Positions 34,232 through 43,229 of a DNA stretch of 64,000 bases are shown piece by piece. Numbering within the stretch: the stretch's first letter is position 1; each line of letters begins with the position of its first letter. The notes below the pieces were generated by a model. The model searched no databases. It saw only the letters and a list, made by a program, of their open reading frames with translations, and was not told the DNA's origin. The stretch spans positions 1-64,000 of the forward strand of contig NZ_QSUU01000010.1 in the NCBI RefSeq assembly GCF_003439125.1, written 5' to 3'. Made by a program: the position numbers and the translations under genes. The stretch is from Collinsella sp. OM04-5. Lineage in GTDB: Bacteria > Actinomycetota > Coriobacteriia > Coriobacteriales > Coriobacteriaceae.

Positions 34232-34615
34232 ATGAGTGACTTGCTCAACCCTGCGAATCTCATCGTGCTGGCCGTCATTGCCGTCGGCATGTTTTTTGGA
34301 CTGCGTCGCATTGCCGCTTCGACACACGGGAAGAGTTGCTGCAGCGATGGTACGAGCGGCAAGAAGGCCAAAAAGGTTGTTGTGGTGGATACCGATGCGT
34401 CACACTATCCCTATAGCGATGAGCTGCTCATCGGCGGCATGAACTGTGACGGCTGCGCTCAGAACGTAGCCAATGCCCTCAATGCGCTGGATGGCGTGTG
34501 GGCAACGGTGACGTATGCGGACCACACGGCACGCGTGCGCTCTAAGCAGCCGGTTGATCGTGGTGTCCTCGAGACGGCCGTGAAAGACGCGGGCTACTAC
34601 GTCATGACGCTGTAA
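34232..34615 (+). CDS. Membrane-anchored heavy-metal-associated (HMA) domain protein
   Basis: 127 residues. An N-terminal transmembrane segment (about 9-28, LIVLAVIAVGMFFG) is followed by a short linker with a Cys pair (GKSCCSDG) and a C-terminal HMA domain with metal site GGMNCDGCAQNV (CxxC). This resembles small FeoB-associated or copper-binding membrane proteins in Firmicutes. Start at 34232 has AAGGGGAG upstream. A CsoR-like operator in front supports a copper link. Confidence 0.82.
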   Translation: MSDLLNPANLIVLAVIAVGMFFGLRRIAASTHGKSCCSDGTSGKKAKKVVVVDTDASHYPYSDELLIGGMNCDGCAQNVANALNALDGVWATVTYADHTARVRSKQPVDRGVLETAVKDAGYYVMTL

Positions 34616-34641
34616 GCGCCGCCCTGGATGCGCTTCCTTGG

Positions 34642-35067
34642 CTAGGCTCGTCCGCGCAGTTCGATGTCTTGGATGTCGTCGAAGTCGATGGCGATGTCTC
34701 GGAGCTTGAGGAGCTTGAAGGCGGGGAGCGCCTCGTCGAGGATGCCGGTGCGGCTGCGATAGCCGTATGTATCGTAATAGGTGACACGAACCAAGTCGCC
34801 ACGTTTGAGACCCTCGAGCTTTTTAGAAAGTACGAGGGCTTTTTCTTCCGTGAGCTCACGTTTTGACTCGACGGTGATTTCCTGCTTGCGCACGAGTTCG
34901 TAGTATCCCGTGAGGGCGGCAAAGGGCATAAACTGTGCGGCGCGGTTGGCGCGCACGGCACCGTTGGCAGTGAGGTTGGGGTCGGCGGCGCGACGTCTGC
35001 CCTCGGGGTCCGCCAGGCGCTCGAAGGCGGTCGGCGGGCGCACGGGCTGCTGCTTGGGTTTAGGCAC
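34642..35067 (-). CDS. YolD-like protein
   Basis: About 141 residues with the YolD-like fold: RAAQFMPFAALTGYYELV, then a central helix of charged residues and VTYYDTYGYRSRTGILD near the end. YolD-like genes travel with Y-family polymerase genes, as here, and may be UmuD functional relatives. I choose GTG at 35067 with GGAGG 5 bases upstream; its first bases overlap the stop of uvrX by 8 bases, so the pair is translationally coupled. A TTG at 35079 is an alternative. Confidence 0.85.
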   Translation of the reverse strand: MPKPKQQPVRPPTAFERLADPEGRRRAADPNLTANGAVRANRAAQFMPFAALTGYYELVRKQEITVESKRELTEEKALVLSKKLEGLKRGDLVRVTYYDTYGYRSRTGILDEALPAFKLLKLRDIAIDFDDIQDIELRGRA

Positions 35068-36565
35068 GATGTCCTCCAACTTGGCCGTTGCGTTCGCGCG
35101 CGGTGGCGCCGGCGGTAAAGCTTAATCCCTTGACGAGCGCGTTCTTGCCGTACTTGCCTTTCACGGCCAGGACGGCGCGCGCCAGGTCGCGCTCGCGCTC
35201 ATCGGCCTCGATATCGCTGAACAGATCGATGGTGGCAAATTCCTCGGGCACAAGATTGCCAAATCCCAGGTTGATGCGCTTGACCGGTCGTTTGGGATCG
35301 ACCGTTTGTGCCCAAAGGTCATCGAAATACCCCATGATTTTCTTAAACGAATTAGTGCGCTCGGGCAGCTTTCGCGAGGCGTTGGAGTGCGCAAAGAGTG
35401 CGGCATAGCCACCACGCGGTTTGCCGCCATGCTCTCCCACAAAGATGCCATCGATTGCCTGCGCTTCGCGCACCAGGCGACGCCTTTCGTCATCGCGCTG
35501 GACGGGCTTGGGAGCACGGGGCGCGAGCTCGGGGCCGTCGGTCGCTGCGGGCTCGATGCCCGAGGTACTCGAGCGCAAGTGTCCGCAGCCGTCTATATAC
35601 TGCGCCGTGCCGCTGGCGTTGAGCCGGCGTATGTCGGCGCGCTCGCTCGCGTAGCCCACAAAGAGCGAGATGCTGTCGCAGACCACGTGCTTATCGACTA
35701 GATCCAACACGGCGTTGTCGACCATTTCGCGCAAGACGGTGTAGGCCTGCTCGTAGGCATAGCCCTTCGAGAGCACCTGTCCTGTGGTGGTCGAGGTCGC
35801 TTGCGGGCGATAGGCTTGGATATCGGCGATGGTTGTCGGCTCGCGCCCGAAGGCGTGGTCGATGAGATATTCGGCGTTGACGCCGAGTTCGTCGTAGAGC
35901 AGGTTCTCGTCGAGTGCGGCGACGCCCATCAGGTCGTAGACGCCGTATTTCTCGAGACGGGCCGCCACGCCGGGGCCGATACCCCAGATGTCGGTGATGG
36001 GGCGATGGGGCCAGATCTCCTTGCGAAAGGTCCCGTCGTCGAGTATGCCGATGCGGCTGGGTACGTGCTTGGCGGTAATGTCGAGCGCTACCTTGGCCTG
36101 GAATAGGTTGGGGCCGATGCCGACCGTCGCCGTGATGCCGGTGCGCGCCAAGACCTCGTCGCGCAGCGTGCAGGCGAACCTTTCCGCATCGGTGTGATAG
36201 AGGTCCAGATAGGGCGTCACGTCGATAAAGCATTCGTCGATGGAGTAGACGTGAATGTCTTGCGGACTCACGTATTCCAGATAGATGCCGTAGATTTGCG
36301 CCGACACCTCCATGTAGTGCTGCATGCGCGGTACGGCCTTGATGCAGTCGATGCCGTCGGGAATCTCGAACAGACGGCAGCGGTTGTGTATCCCGAGGTC
36401 CTTCATAGCCTGTGTGATGGCGAGGCAGATGGTCGTGCGCCCGCGCGATTCGTCGGCAACGACCAGGCATGTAGTGAGTGGGTCGAGTCCGCGGTCGACG
36501 CACTCGACACTGGCGTAAAACGTCTTGAGGTCGATGCAGATGTAGGTGTGCTGCTCGTGCGCCAT
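35060..36565 (-). CDS. uvrX: Y-family DNA polymerase (UvrX/UmuC-like)
   Basis: 501-residue translesion polymerase. Palm motifs FYASVECVDRGLDPL and SIDECFIDVTPYL carry catalytic acids; the thumb helix-hairpin-helix is DIWGIGPGVAARLEKYGV. The little-finger part follows and the C-terminus carries a polar tail. It is the first gene of a two-gene operon with yolD. An ATG with GGGAGG site. A LexA box lies 31 bp upstream, so it is expected to be induced by DNA damage. Confidence 0.92.
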   Translation of the reverse strand: MAHEQHTYICIDLKTFYASVECVDRGLDPLTTCLVVADESRGRTTICLAITQAMKDLGIHNRCRLFEIPDGIDCIKAVPRMQHYMEVSAQIYGIYLEYVSPQDIHVYSIDECFIDVTPYLDLYHTDAERFACTLRDEVLARTGITATVGIGPNLFQAKVALDITAKHVPSRIGILDDGTFRKEIWPHRPITDIWGIGPGVAARLEKYGVYDLMGVAALDENLLYDELGVNAEYLIDHAFGREPTTIADIQAYRPQATSTTTGQVLSKGYAYEQAYTVLREMVDNAVLDLVDKHVVCDSISLFVGYASERADIRRLNASGTAQYIDGCGHLRSSTSGIEPAATDGPELAPRAPKPVQRDDERRRLVREAQAIDGIFVGEHGGKPRGGYAALFAHSNASRKLPERTNSFKKIMGYFDDLWAQTVDPKRPVKRINLGFGNLVPEEFATIDLFSDIEADERERDLARAVLAVKGKYGKNALVKGLSFTAGATARERNGQVGGHRA

Positions 36566-36595
36566 CCGTGCCTCCCATCAAACACATGTTCTTAT

Positions 36596-36609
36596 CGAAT
36601 ACCTGTTCG
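36596..36609. promoter_or_regulatory. LexA (SOS) box for uvrX-yolD
   Basis: CGAATACCTGTTCG fits the Gram-positive LexA consensus CGAAC-N4-GTTCG at 9 of 10 fixed positions. It sits just upstream of the uvrX start on the minus strand. Confidence 0.8.
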
Positions 36610-36635
36610 ATAATACCCGCTCGTCCGGACATCGT

Positions 36636-36668
36636 CAAAACCTGTCAAAAAGGGACTGGTTTGTTTTG
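36636..36668. repeat. AACCTGTC-type repeat, copy left of the Fe-ADH-like gene
   Basis: AAAACCTGTC-AAAAA-GGGACTGGTTTG is an interrupted palindrome. The motif recurs to the right of the next gene (37326-37387) and around the DUF2974 gene at 57.7 and 58.9 kb. Confidence 0.5.
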
Positions 36669-36790
36669 GTCGGTCATGAATCGGGTTTTAACGCAGCTCT
36701 AAAGAGTGCGAAACAGCTCGGAAAACCTCGCTTCGTAGCATGAGGCTAACGATTGATACCACCATAAAGCACGGAAGGGTTGTGGGGATA

Positions 36791-37315
36791 ATGGTCAACT
36801 ATGGGTTTGGTATGCCGACGCGCTTGGTTGCGGATGGGGATGTGGCTCGCTGGTGCGGGCGATTGGTTGCCCACTATGGCGGCACCAAGGCACTGGTCGT
36901 GCTGGGAGGCGACAAGCACACGCGTGATGAGCTCGTTTCGGCGGCGCTGGGCTCGCTTGATCGAGCTCTGCTCGAACGCGTGCTTTTTCGCTGCGGCTCG
37001 GTTGAAGGCGACGGGGGAGACGAGCTGATCGACGAGGCCGTGGCCCTGGCGACCGATGAGGGCGTGGACTTTGTCCTGGCGATCGGCGATGCCGATACGG
37101 CGGGCTTTGCGCGCGAACTCGCTCGTCGCATGGCCGTACTCGATGCCGGCGAAGACGGTTTTGCCCCTTATGGATGTATCGTCTCGGAGGGCAAAGTGCC
37201 TGCCGTCGTGGGGGCCGGCGAGGTTCCCGTTTTTGCCATCATCGCGCCCGAACTGCTGGAGGGCATCGGGTTTCCTCTGCGTGAGTTGCTCGGTAACGTC
37301 TGCGCTGCGGCCTAA
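36791..37315 (+). CDS. Truncated iron-alcohol-dehydrogenase-like protein
   Basis: About 174 residues. The start MVNYGFGMPTRLV and the following KALVVLGG segment look like the N-terminal nucleotide-binding domain of iron-containing alcohol dehydrogenases. The NAD-binding GGGS is changed (AIGDADTAGFA), and the whole metal-binding helical C-terminal domain is missing. It may be a degenerate remnant or a reused domain. Start at 36791 with GGGG nearby; an ATG at 36740 is possible. Flanked by repeats. Confidence 0.55.
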   Translation: MVNYGFGMPTRLVADGDVARWCGRLVAHYGGTKALVVLGGDKHTRDELVSAALGSLDRALLERVLFRCGSVEGDGGDELIDEAVALATDEGVDFVLAIGDADTAGFARELARRMAVLDAGEDGFAPYGCIVSEGKVPAVVGAGEVPVFAIIAPELLEGIGFPLRELLGNVCAAA

Positions 37316-37325
37316 TATTTGGCAT

Positions 37326-37387
37326 AAAGGGATAGGTTATTTTTGATTGGTAAAGCGTTTGACCTGCCAAATTAAACCTGTCCCTTT
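37326..37387. repeat. AACCTGTCCC-type inverted repeat right of the Fe-ADH-like gene
   Basis: AAAGGGATAGGTT (37326 on) and AAACCTGTCCCTTT (ending 37387) form an imperfect palindrome with a 30-base loop. The left part resembles the copy at 36.65 kb in direct orientation. Confidence 0.55.
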
Positions 37388-37514
37388 TTGGTCGGTTGCC
37401 GTTTGGGGGCCGATTGGCAACGCTCGCTGATTATAGTCTTGACCTGCGCTAGAATAGTGGCATCTGAATGTCCGGGCGCATGGAGGCGTGCGCCCGTATG
37501 CTGAGGAGGACTCT

Positions 37515-39209
37515 ATGGCAACTGTTGCCGCACCTATCGATGCTACGTCGACTGCCGCTTGGAAGGCGCTCGAGGCCCATCAGGAGAAGCTCGAGGCCGA
37601 GGGTATCGACCTCAAGGCCTGGTTCGCCGCCGATGCCGAGCGCGTGAACAAGCTGAGCTTTGACGCCGGTGACCTGCACTTCGACCTGTCCAAGAACCTG
37701 GTGACTGATGAGACCGTCAAGCTGCTGTGCGATCTTGCCCGCGAGGTGAAGCTCGAGGAGCGCCGCGACGCCATGTTCTCCGGCGAGCACATCAACACCA
37801 CCGAGGACCGCGCCGTCCTGCACACCGCGCTGCGCCGCCCGGCAAGCGAGAAGGGCCAGCTCATCGTCGACGGCCAGGACGTCGTCGCCGACGTGCACGA
37901 GGTTCTCGACCGCATGTATGCCTTCGCCGAGCGCGTGCGCTCCGGTGAGTGGAAGGGTGTTACCGGCAAGAAGATTGAGCACCTGGTGTCCATCGGCATC
38001 GGCGGCTCCGATCTGGGCCCGGTCATGGCCTACGAGGCCTTGCGTCCCTATGCCGACGCCGGTATCGATTGCCGCTATATCTCCAACATCGATCCCAACG
38101 ACCAGGCCGAGAAGCTCAAGGGTCTGGATCCCGAGACCACGCTCGTGATTATCGTCTCCAAGACTTTCACCACGCTCGAGACCCTCACCAACGCTCGTGA
38201 GGTCAAGACCTGGATGCTCGAGCAGCTCAAGGCTCAGGGTGCCATCGACGGCTCCGATGAGCAGAACGCCGAGGCCGTGGCCAAGCACTTTGTCGCCGTT
38301 TCCACCGCACTCGAGAAGGTCGAGGCCTTCGGCATCGACCCCGCCAACGCTTTTGGTTTCTGGAACTGGGTCGGCGGCCGCTACTCTGTCGACTCCGCCG
38401 TGGGCCTGTCGCTGATCGTCGTGCTCGGCCCCGAGCGCTTCCAGCAGTTCCTTGAGGGCTTCCACGCCATCGACGAGTACTTCTGCAACACCCCGCTCGA
38501 GAACAACGCCGTCGCGCTGATGGGCCTGCTCAACGTCTGGTACGTCAACTTCTTCGGTTCCAAGAGCCACGCCGTGCTGCCGTACTGCCAGTATCTGCAC
38601 CGCTTCCCGGCCTACCTGCAACAGCTCACCATGGAGTCCAACGGCAAGCACGTCCGCTGGGACGGCAGCGCTGTGACCTCCGATACCGGTGAGATCTTCT
38701 GGGGCGAGCCCGGTACCAACGGTCAGCACGCCTTCTACCAGCTGCTGCACCAGGGCACCGTGGTGGTCCCGGCCGACTTTATCGCTTTCGCCAACACTGC
38801 CAACCCCGCAACCGACAGCGGCCAGGACGTCCACGAGCTGTTCCTGGGCAACTTCCTGGCCCAGACCAAGGCGCTCGCCTTTGGTAAGACGGCCGACGAG
38901 GTTCGTGCCGAGGGCACGCCCGAGCGGATCGTCCCGGCCCGCTGCTTTGAGGGCAACCGTCCGACGACCTCGATCTTCGGCGACACGCTGACCCCGTTCG
39001 CACTCGGCGAGCTCATCGCCCTGTACGAGCACATCACGTTTGTCGAGGGCACGGTCTGGGGCATCGACTCCTACGACCAGTGGGGCGTCGAGCTGGGCAA
39101 GCAGCTTGCCAAGCAGATCACCCCGGCCTTCCACGACGACGCCGCCAAGGCCGAGCAGGACGCTTCGACCCAGGCGCTCATCGAGTTCTATCGCGCTCAT
39201 CGCAAGTAG
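37515..39209 (+). CDS. pgi: Glucose-6-phosphate isomerase
   Basis: 564 residues, the long (E. coli-like) PGI form. Interconverts glucose-6-phosphate and fructose-6-phosphate in glycolysis. Motifs: [46 protein letters not shown] with catalytic residues and [10 protein letters not shown]; the late [13 protein letters not shown] and KQLAKQI hold the catalytic His and Lys. GAGGAGG site at the ATG. Codon use is strongly biased to C- and G-ending codons, in keeping with high expression. Monocistronic with its own terminator. Confidence 0.95.
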   Translation: MATVAAPIDATSTAAWKALEAHQEKLEAEGIDLKAWFAADAERVNKLSFDAGDLHFDLSKNLVTDETVKLLCDLAREVKLEERRDAMFSGEHINTTEDRAVLHTALRRPASEKGQLIVDGQDVVADVHEVLDRMYAFAERVRSGEWKGVTGKKIEHLVSIGIGGSDLGPVMAYEALRPYADAGIDCRYISNIDPNDQAEKLKGLDPETTLVIIVSKTFTTLETLTNAREVKTWMLEQLKAQGAIDGSDEQNAEAVAKHFVAVSTALEKVEAFGIDPANAFGFWNWVGGRYSVDSAVGLSLIVVLGPERFQQFLEGFHAIDEYFCNTPLENNAVALMGLLNVWYVNFFGSKSHAVLPYCQYLHRFPAYLQQLTMESNGKHVRWDGSAVTSDTGEIFWGEPGTNGQHAFYQLLHQGTVVVPADFIAFANTANPATDSGQDVHELFLGNFLAQTKALAFGKTADEVRAEGTPERIVPARCFEGNRPTTSIFGDTLTPFALGELIALYEHITFVEGTVWGIDSYDQWGVELGKQLAKQITPAFHDDAAKAEQDASTQALIEFYRAHRK

Positions 39210-39239
39210 TCTTTACGGCTGAGTTGGCTTATGGCTGAA

Positions 39240-39276
39240 AGGGGCCCGTATCCGTTGGGATACGGGCCCCTTGCTA
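39240..39276 (+). terminator. pgi terminator
   Basis: 13-bp stem GGGGCCCGTATCC/GGATACGGGCCCC with a 4-base loop, then TTGCTATTT. Short T-run, so moderately strong. Confidence 0.75.
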
Positions 39277-39445
39277 TTTGGATAGGATGGAATGTATCGG
39301 GAGGCGCCTCGACGGGCATCGCAATCGTCGAAGGCGCGCCGTTCATGTTTGGGACAATATGACATTTTTCCCGTTGCAAACAGCGCCGCCGTGGGTGTTC
39401 TGTATGATGGCTCAGACAAGGTTGTTCAATGACAGGGAGGCATAT

Positions 39446-40288
39446 ATGGCAATCAAAGCCATCGCAATGGATATCGACGGTACGCTCACCAACGATCAAA
39501 AGGTCATCAGCCCGCGTACGCGCGAGAAGCTGCTCGCGACGCAGGAGTCGGGCATTAAGCTCATCTTGGCTTCGGGCCGTCCCGCATGGGGGTTGCACGC
39601 CTTGGCGCAGGAGCTCGACCTTCAAAACCATGACGGTCTGCTAGTTGCCTTTAATGGCGCGCATGTGGTCGACGCTCAGACCGATGAGGTCCTTTTTGAC
39701 CAGGCCATGCCGGCTGACGAGCTGCACCGTCTGATTGATCATCTGCGCAATTTCGACGTGATCCCTATGATTTCGCTCGGTCGCGATTTGCACGTCGAGG
39801 ACTCGTACCATTGCATGATCACGCTGCCTGACGGCTTGCAGAAGAATATCGTCAAGTATGAGCGCGATGCGTGCGATCTTAAGATTCGCGAGGTCGAGAG
39901 CTTGCATGAGGTCGTGGACACTTATCCCGTGGACAAGCTGCTGACGGCGGGTGATCCGACCTACCTGCAGGCGCATTACGAGGAGATGTATGCGCCCTTT
40001 ACCCAGACGCTTTCGGGCATGTTTACGGCCGACTGGTACTTTGAGTACACGGCGCCCGGTATCGATAAGGCCCGTGCGCTCGAGGGTGCCCTGCCCAAGC
40101 TCGGCATCGATGCCAGTGAGGTCGTATCGTTTGGCGACGGCCAGAACGACAAGTCCATGATTGAGTGGGCCGGCACCGGTGTTGCCATGGGCAACGCCGT
40201 CGATGAGGTTAAGGCCGTGGCCCAGATGGTGACCGCCAACAACAACGAAGACGGTATCGCGGTAGCACTTGACCAACTGCTGGGTTAG
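39446..40288 (+). CDS. Cof-type HAD phosphatase
   Basis: 280-residue HAD hydrolase. Motif I AMDIDGTLTND, motif II LASGRPAWG, and motif IV FGDGQNDKSMIEWAGTGVAMGNA, with the C2 cap between. Sugar- or nucleotide-phosphate phosphatase with unknown substrate. ATG at 39446 has AGGGAGG 4 bases upstream. A second HAD gene of another subclass follows 63 bp downstream after a terminator hairpin. Confidence 0.9.
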   Translation: MAIKAIAMDIDGTLTNDQKVISPRTREKLLATQESGIKLILASGRPAWGLHALAQELDLQNHDGLLVAFNGAHVVDAQTDEVLFDQAMPADELHRLIDHLRNFDVIPMISLGRDLHVEDSYHCMITLPDGLQKNIVKYERDACDLKIREVESLHEVVDTYPVDKLLTAGDPTYLQAHYEEMYAPFTQTLSGMFTADWYFEYTAPGIDKARALEGALPKLGIDASEVVSFGDGQNDKSMIEWAGTGVAMGNAVDEVKAVAQMVTANNNEDGIAVALDQLLG

Positions 40289-40310
40289 AATCGCCGATAG
40301 TGTATGGTTC

Positions 40311-40337
40311 GGGCGTCCGCTTGCGGGCGCCCTTTTG
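40311..40337 (+). terminator. Terminator between two HAD genes
   Basis: GGGCGTCCGCTTGCGGGCGCCC folds into a short GC-rich stem, followed by TTTTGTT. Confidence 0.65.
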
Positions 40338-40351
40338 TTAGGGAGGGTGCC

Positions 40352-41011
40352 GTGTCTGCATTTCCGTTCGACGCCGTTATCTTTGACATGGATGGCGTCA
40401 TCGTCGATACCGAGTATTACTACCTGGGGGAGACCGCCGCGTTTGCCAAGGAGCTTGGGCTGAATCTAACCCAAGAGGAGCTAAACGGGCAGGTTGGCAC
40501 CTCACATCAGTTCTTCCTGCATATGCTGGTCGATTGGTTTGAGCGCGCCGGTAGGGGGCATTTCACTGGCGAGGAAGCGTTGGCCCGTTGGGACGAGTGG
40601 GCGCATAAGCGCCCGCGCGACTATCAGGCTTTGATCAACCCGGGTGCCGTTGATACGATTCGAGAGCTGCCGCGCCGCGGCGTCCGTGTGGCGCTGGCGA
40701 GTTCGTCTCCCATGGTCAGCATCGAAGAGGTGCTCCATGCATGCGGACTGTCGGACGCCTTTGAGTACGTGGTGAGCGGCGAGCAGTTTAAGGAGAGTAA
40801 GCCCGAGCCCGACATCTACCTGCATGCGCTGGATCTGTTGGGGCTGCCTGCGGACCGTTGCTGCTGCGTTGAGGATTCGGTGCCTGGTATCACTGCCGGC
40901 AAACGCGCGGGGTTAACGGTGATTGCCAAGCGCGAGGAGCGGTTTGGCTTTAGCCAGGATGCCGCGGACAAGATCATCGACCAGCTGCCGGAACTGCTTG
41001 AGCTTTCTTAG
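40352..41011 (+). CDS. HAD-IA hydrolase, beta-phosphoglucomutase-like
   Basis: 219 residues. Motif I VIFDMDGVIVDTE, motif II LASSSP, motif III ESKPEPDIYLHAL and motif IV VEDSVPGITAGKRAG. The two Asp of motif I and the E-D-S motif fit the phosphoglucomutase/phosphatase branch. GTG start with GGGAGGG upstream. It ends 29 bp before a palindromic element. Confidence 0.88.
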   Translation: MSAFPFDAVIFDMDGVIVDTEYYYLGETAAFAKELGLNLTQEELNGQVGTSHQFFLHMLVDWFERAGRGHFTGEEALARWDEWAHKRPRDYQALINPGAVDTIRELPRRGVRVALASSSPMVSIEEVLHACGLSDAFEYVVSGEQFKESKPEPDIYLHALDLLGLPADRCCCVEDSVPGITAGKRAGLTVIAKREERFGFSQDAADKIIDQLPELLELS

Positions 41012-41040
41012 GGGGTCTGTTGGAGGCTCTTTAGGGGTTC

Positions 41041-41270
41041 GTGGACAAAAAATGCCAAATATGAGTACTGTCACTAATTTAGTAACAGGGAAATTATGCT
41101 TTTAAGGCCCTGGTTGAGCGCCTGGGGGCGATTATAACCTGTTAAATATGGCTTTAGCCATGCTAAAACGCCTTGATAATGAACAGCTGTACATTATCAA
41201 GGCGTTCTTTTGTCACAATATAATGCTACTAGCTTTGCAGCAGTACTCATATTTGGCGTTTTTTGCCCAC
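41041..41270. mobile_element. 230-bp palindromic element, possible MITE
   Basis: The 30-bp ends (41041-41070 and 41241-41270) are inverted copies with two mismatches, core GCCAAATATGAGTACTG. Inside are further hairpins, the best at 41167-41206. No gene fits inside. The AT content is higher than in the flanks, and no clear target duplication is seen. A folded non-autonomous transposon or a large structured RNA are both possible. Confidence 0.5.
41167..41211 (+). terminator. Terminator-like hairpin inside the palindromic element
   Basis: 15-bp stem AACGCCTTGATAATG/CATTATCAAGGCGTT with a 10-base loop, followed by CTTTTG. Likely terminator for the HAD gene at 40.35 kb. Confidence 0.7.
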
Positions 41271-41275
41271 CGGGG

Positions 41276-42058
41276 TCAGTTGAAGTCAAATATGGAGTGC
41301 GAATTTCCTAAAACGGTTGATTCGACGCTCTCCTCGGCGCAGTTTTTAAGTTCGGCGATGTGCAGGGAGGCGCTTTTTAGCGATGTGATGAGCTGTCGCG
41401 CGCTTGCATCTGCTTGCGGTTCGGCTGGAGCGTCGGTTTCGAGCAGCAGACGGTCGAGTGGGATCTGTCGGGCGTATTCACGACCGCGCTTGGTAGCGAG
41501 CATCCGCTCGTTCACGGAAAAATAGCAGCCTGCGTTTCGCGCACGGTCGAACTCGTTCGAGGTGCCGCTAAACCAGTGGAAGATGATGGCGGGGGAGTTG
41601 GGGCTTGGGGTGAGTAATCCATATGACTCAAGGGCGTCCAGTACGGTTCCTGCCGAACGAACAGCGTGAATTGATATCACGCGCCCGGCAAGAGGATAGT
41701 GCACGAGTGCATTACAGAGCTGGTCGAGCGCCTGTGTTTGTAGCGGCTCGCTTCCGGCACAGCGCGCGGAAAAGTCGAGTCCGACCTCGCCGATAAAGCG
41801 CTCTTGTGCGGCGACCTTGCAAAGCAGATTGATTTCGGCGGCACCGCATCGTCCGTCGGCGAGCCACCAGGGATGGAGGCCGATGCCGGCAAAGATGTTT
41901 GAACGGCTACGGGCGCGCTTGTTGGCGCTTGCGAAGTCGCGCGGATCGACGCCGCAGTCAAAGAGACCCATGCCCAGCGCCGTCGCCTCGTCGGCAACGG
42001 CGTCCGGGCGAGCCATTAAATCGAGATGGCAGTGCGCGTCAAATAACTGCGGTGTCAT
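41276..42058 (-). CDS. TatD family hydrolase
   Basis: 260-residue TIM-barrel metal hydrolase of the TatD DNase family. LFDAHCHLDL gives the two metal His, EVGLDFSARC the metal Glu, SIHAVRSAG and IFHWFSGT the other ligands, LLLETDAPAEP the catalytic Asp. Family members are 3'-5' DNases active in repair or quality control. The ATG at 42058 is close after tcdA on the same strand (14-bp gap), so the two are probably co-transcribed. The stop lies 5 bp from the palindromic element. Confidence 0.87.
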   Translation of the reverse strand: MTPQLFDAHCHLDLMARPDAVADEATALGMGLFDCGVDPRDFASANKRARSRSNIFAGIGLHPWWLADGRCGAAEINLLCKVAAQERFIGEVGLDFSARCAGSEPLQTQALDQLCNALVHYPLAGRVISIHAVRSAGTVLDALESYGLLTPSPNSPAIIFHWFSGTSNEFDRARNAGCYFSVNERMLATKRGREYARQIPLDRLLLETDAPAEPQADASARQLITSLKSASLHIAELKNCAEESVESTVLGNSHSIFDFN

Positions 42059-42072
42059 TGCGGCACATCTCG

Positions 42073-42870
42073 TTAATCTAGGCGCTGGCCGTCGGCGCGC
42101 ACGCGCTCGCACCCGCGCCCACTGATCTGGCGTATAACCTCGCCGGCGATCATCTGGCCCATGATGGGCGGCATAAAGCTCGCGGTTCCCAGCTCGGTGC
42201 GCTCGTGGATGTTGGAAGGGTCGCGGGGCTGGGTTTTAACCGATTCCTCGCAGCTAAACAGCACGTGCAGGCTCTTGATGCCGCGCTTTTTGCACTCTTT
42301 GCGCATGATGCGGCTCATGGGGTCGCGCACGGTGTCAAAGATATCGGCAAAACGCAAGCATTCGGGATGCAGCTTGTTGGCCCCGCCCATAGAGCTAACC
42401 AAACGAATGTCGTGATCTTGAGCATATTTGGCAATGGTGAGCTTGGCCGAGATGGTGTCGATGGCGTCGACGACGTAGTCGAGCTTGCCGCCCGTCTGCT
42501 CCAAAACGCTCGCGAAGAAATCATCGATGTTGTCGCTCAGCAGGTATTCGGTACGTTTGATAACGGTGGCGGCAGGATTGATATCGTGGATCATGGCTTC
42601 CATAACATCGACCTTGCGCTTGCCGATGGTGCTGTGAAAGGCGATGGCCTGGCGATTGATATTGCTGGGCGCGATGATGTCCTTGTCCAGAATTACAAAA
42701 TGACCAATGCCGCCGCGGGCGAGTGCCTCGCAGCAGTTGGAGCCCACACCTCCGCAGCCGAGTACCAGCACCGTGGCATCGGCGAGCTTGTCGAGTGCCT
42801 CGCGGCCCATGATGATCTCGAGCTTGGCATCGCGCGTCTCGTTGGGAGTTGCGGCTGTGGTTTCGGTCAT
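42073..42870 (-). CDS. tcdA: tRNA threonylcarbamoyladenosine dehydratase
   Basis: 265-residue E1-like ATP-dependent enzyme that cyclises t6A37 in tRNAs that read ANN codons. Nucleotide motif LVLGCGGVGSNCCEALARGGIG, then DKDIIAPSNINRQ and VDAIDTISAK, characteristic of TcdA rather than MoeB/ThiF. The late CERVRADG lacks a longer tail. Start at 42870 has GGAGG 6 bases upstream. Together with a tatD gene. Confidence 0.92.
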   Translation of the reverse strand: MTETTAATPNETRDAKLEIIMGREALDKLADATVLVLGCGGVGSNCCEALARGGIGHFVILDKDIIAPSNINRQAIAFHSTIGKRKVDVMEAMIHDINPAATVIKRTEYLLSDNIDDFFASVLEQTGGKLDYVVDAIDTISAKLTIAKYAQDHDIRLVSSMGGANKLHPECLRFADIFDTVRDPMSRIMRKECKKRGIKSLHVLFSCEESVKTQPRDPSNIHERTELGTASFMPPIMGQMIAGEVIRQISGRGCERVRADGQRLD

Positions 42871-42957
42871 AGACATCCTCCGATGGGGAAGCGAATCGTG
42901 TTTTAGCTATCGCCATTATAGGTATTATCGCGATTCCATTTGAGCCCTAGGGGCTTG

Positions 42958-42986
42958 TTGAAATGAGGCAGTGATTCGCATAAGAT
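42958..42986 (+). promoter_or_regulatory. Promoter for a possible antisense RNA
   Basis: TTGAAA (42958-42963) and TAAGAT (42981-42986) with a 17-base spacer, on the plus strand. No plus-strand gene starts nearby; transcription would run through 43078-43164 antisense to the small hydrophobic peptide gene. Confidence 0.5.
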
Positions 42987-43077
42987 GAAGCAGATGGCAC
43001 CCGTTGCAGCGGGTTGGCCAACTCCCAAACACGTTTGTAGCGTGAGAAGTGGCCGTCTTCGCATTACGCGGGGGCGG

Positions 43078-43164
43078 CTATTTCATTCGACCTCCAATGT
43101 GGATGCCGAGCTCCACAGCCGCGATTACAAGCAACAACAACGTCAGGACATCGTTAATACTCAT
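43078..43164 (-). CDS. 28-residue hydrophobic peptide, probable type I toxin
   Basis: The frame starts MSINDVLTLLLLVIAAVELG and ends IHIGGRMK (28 residues): one hydrophobic helix with a basic end, like the small holin-like or Ldr/Fst-type toxins that insert in the membrane. AAGGAGA lies 7 bases before the ATG, a strong site. A LexA box sits about 70 bp upstream on the same strand and a good promoter faces it from the other side, the layout of an SOS-induced type I toxin with antisense antitoxin. The family assignment is by general character, not by strict match. Confidence 0.6.
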   Translation of the reverse strand: MSINDVLTLLLLVIAAVELGIHIGGRMK

Positions 43165-43229
43165 AGTCCATCTCCTTCTTGGGAAGAGGGAGCTGGCCCA
43201 TCTGCTTCTGGACCCATTGTATCTAAAAA

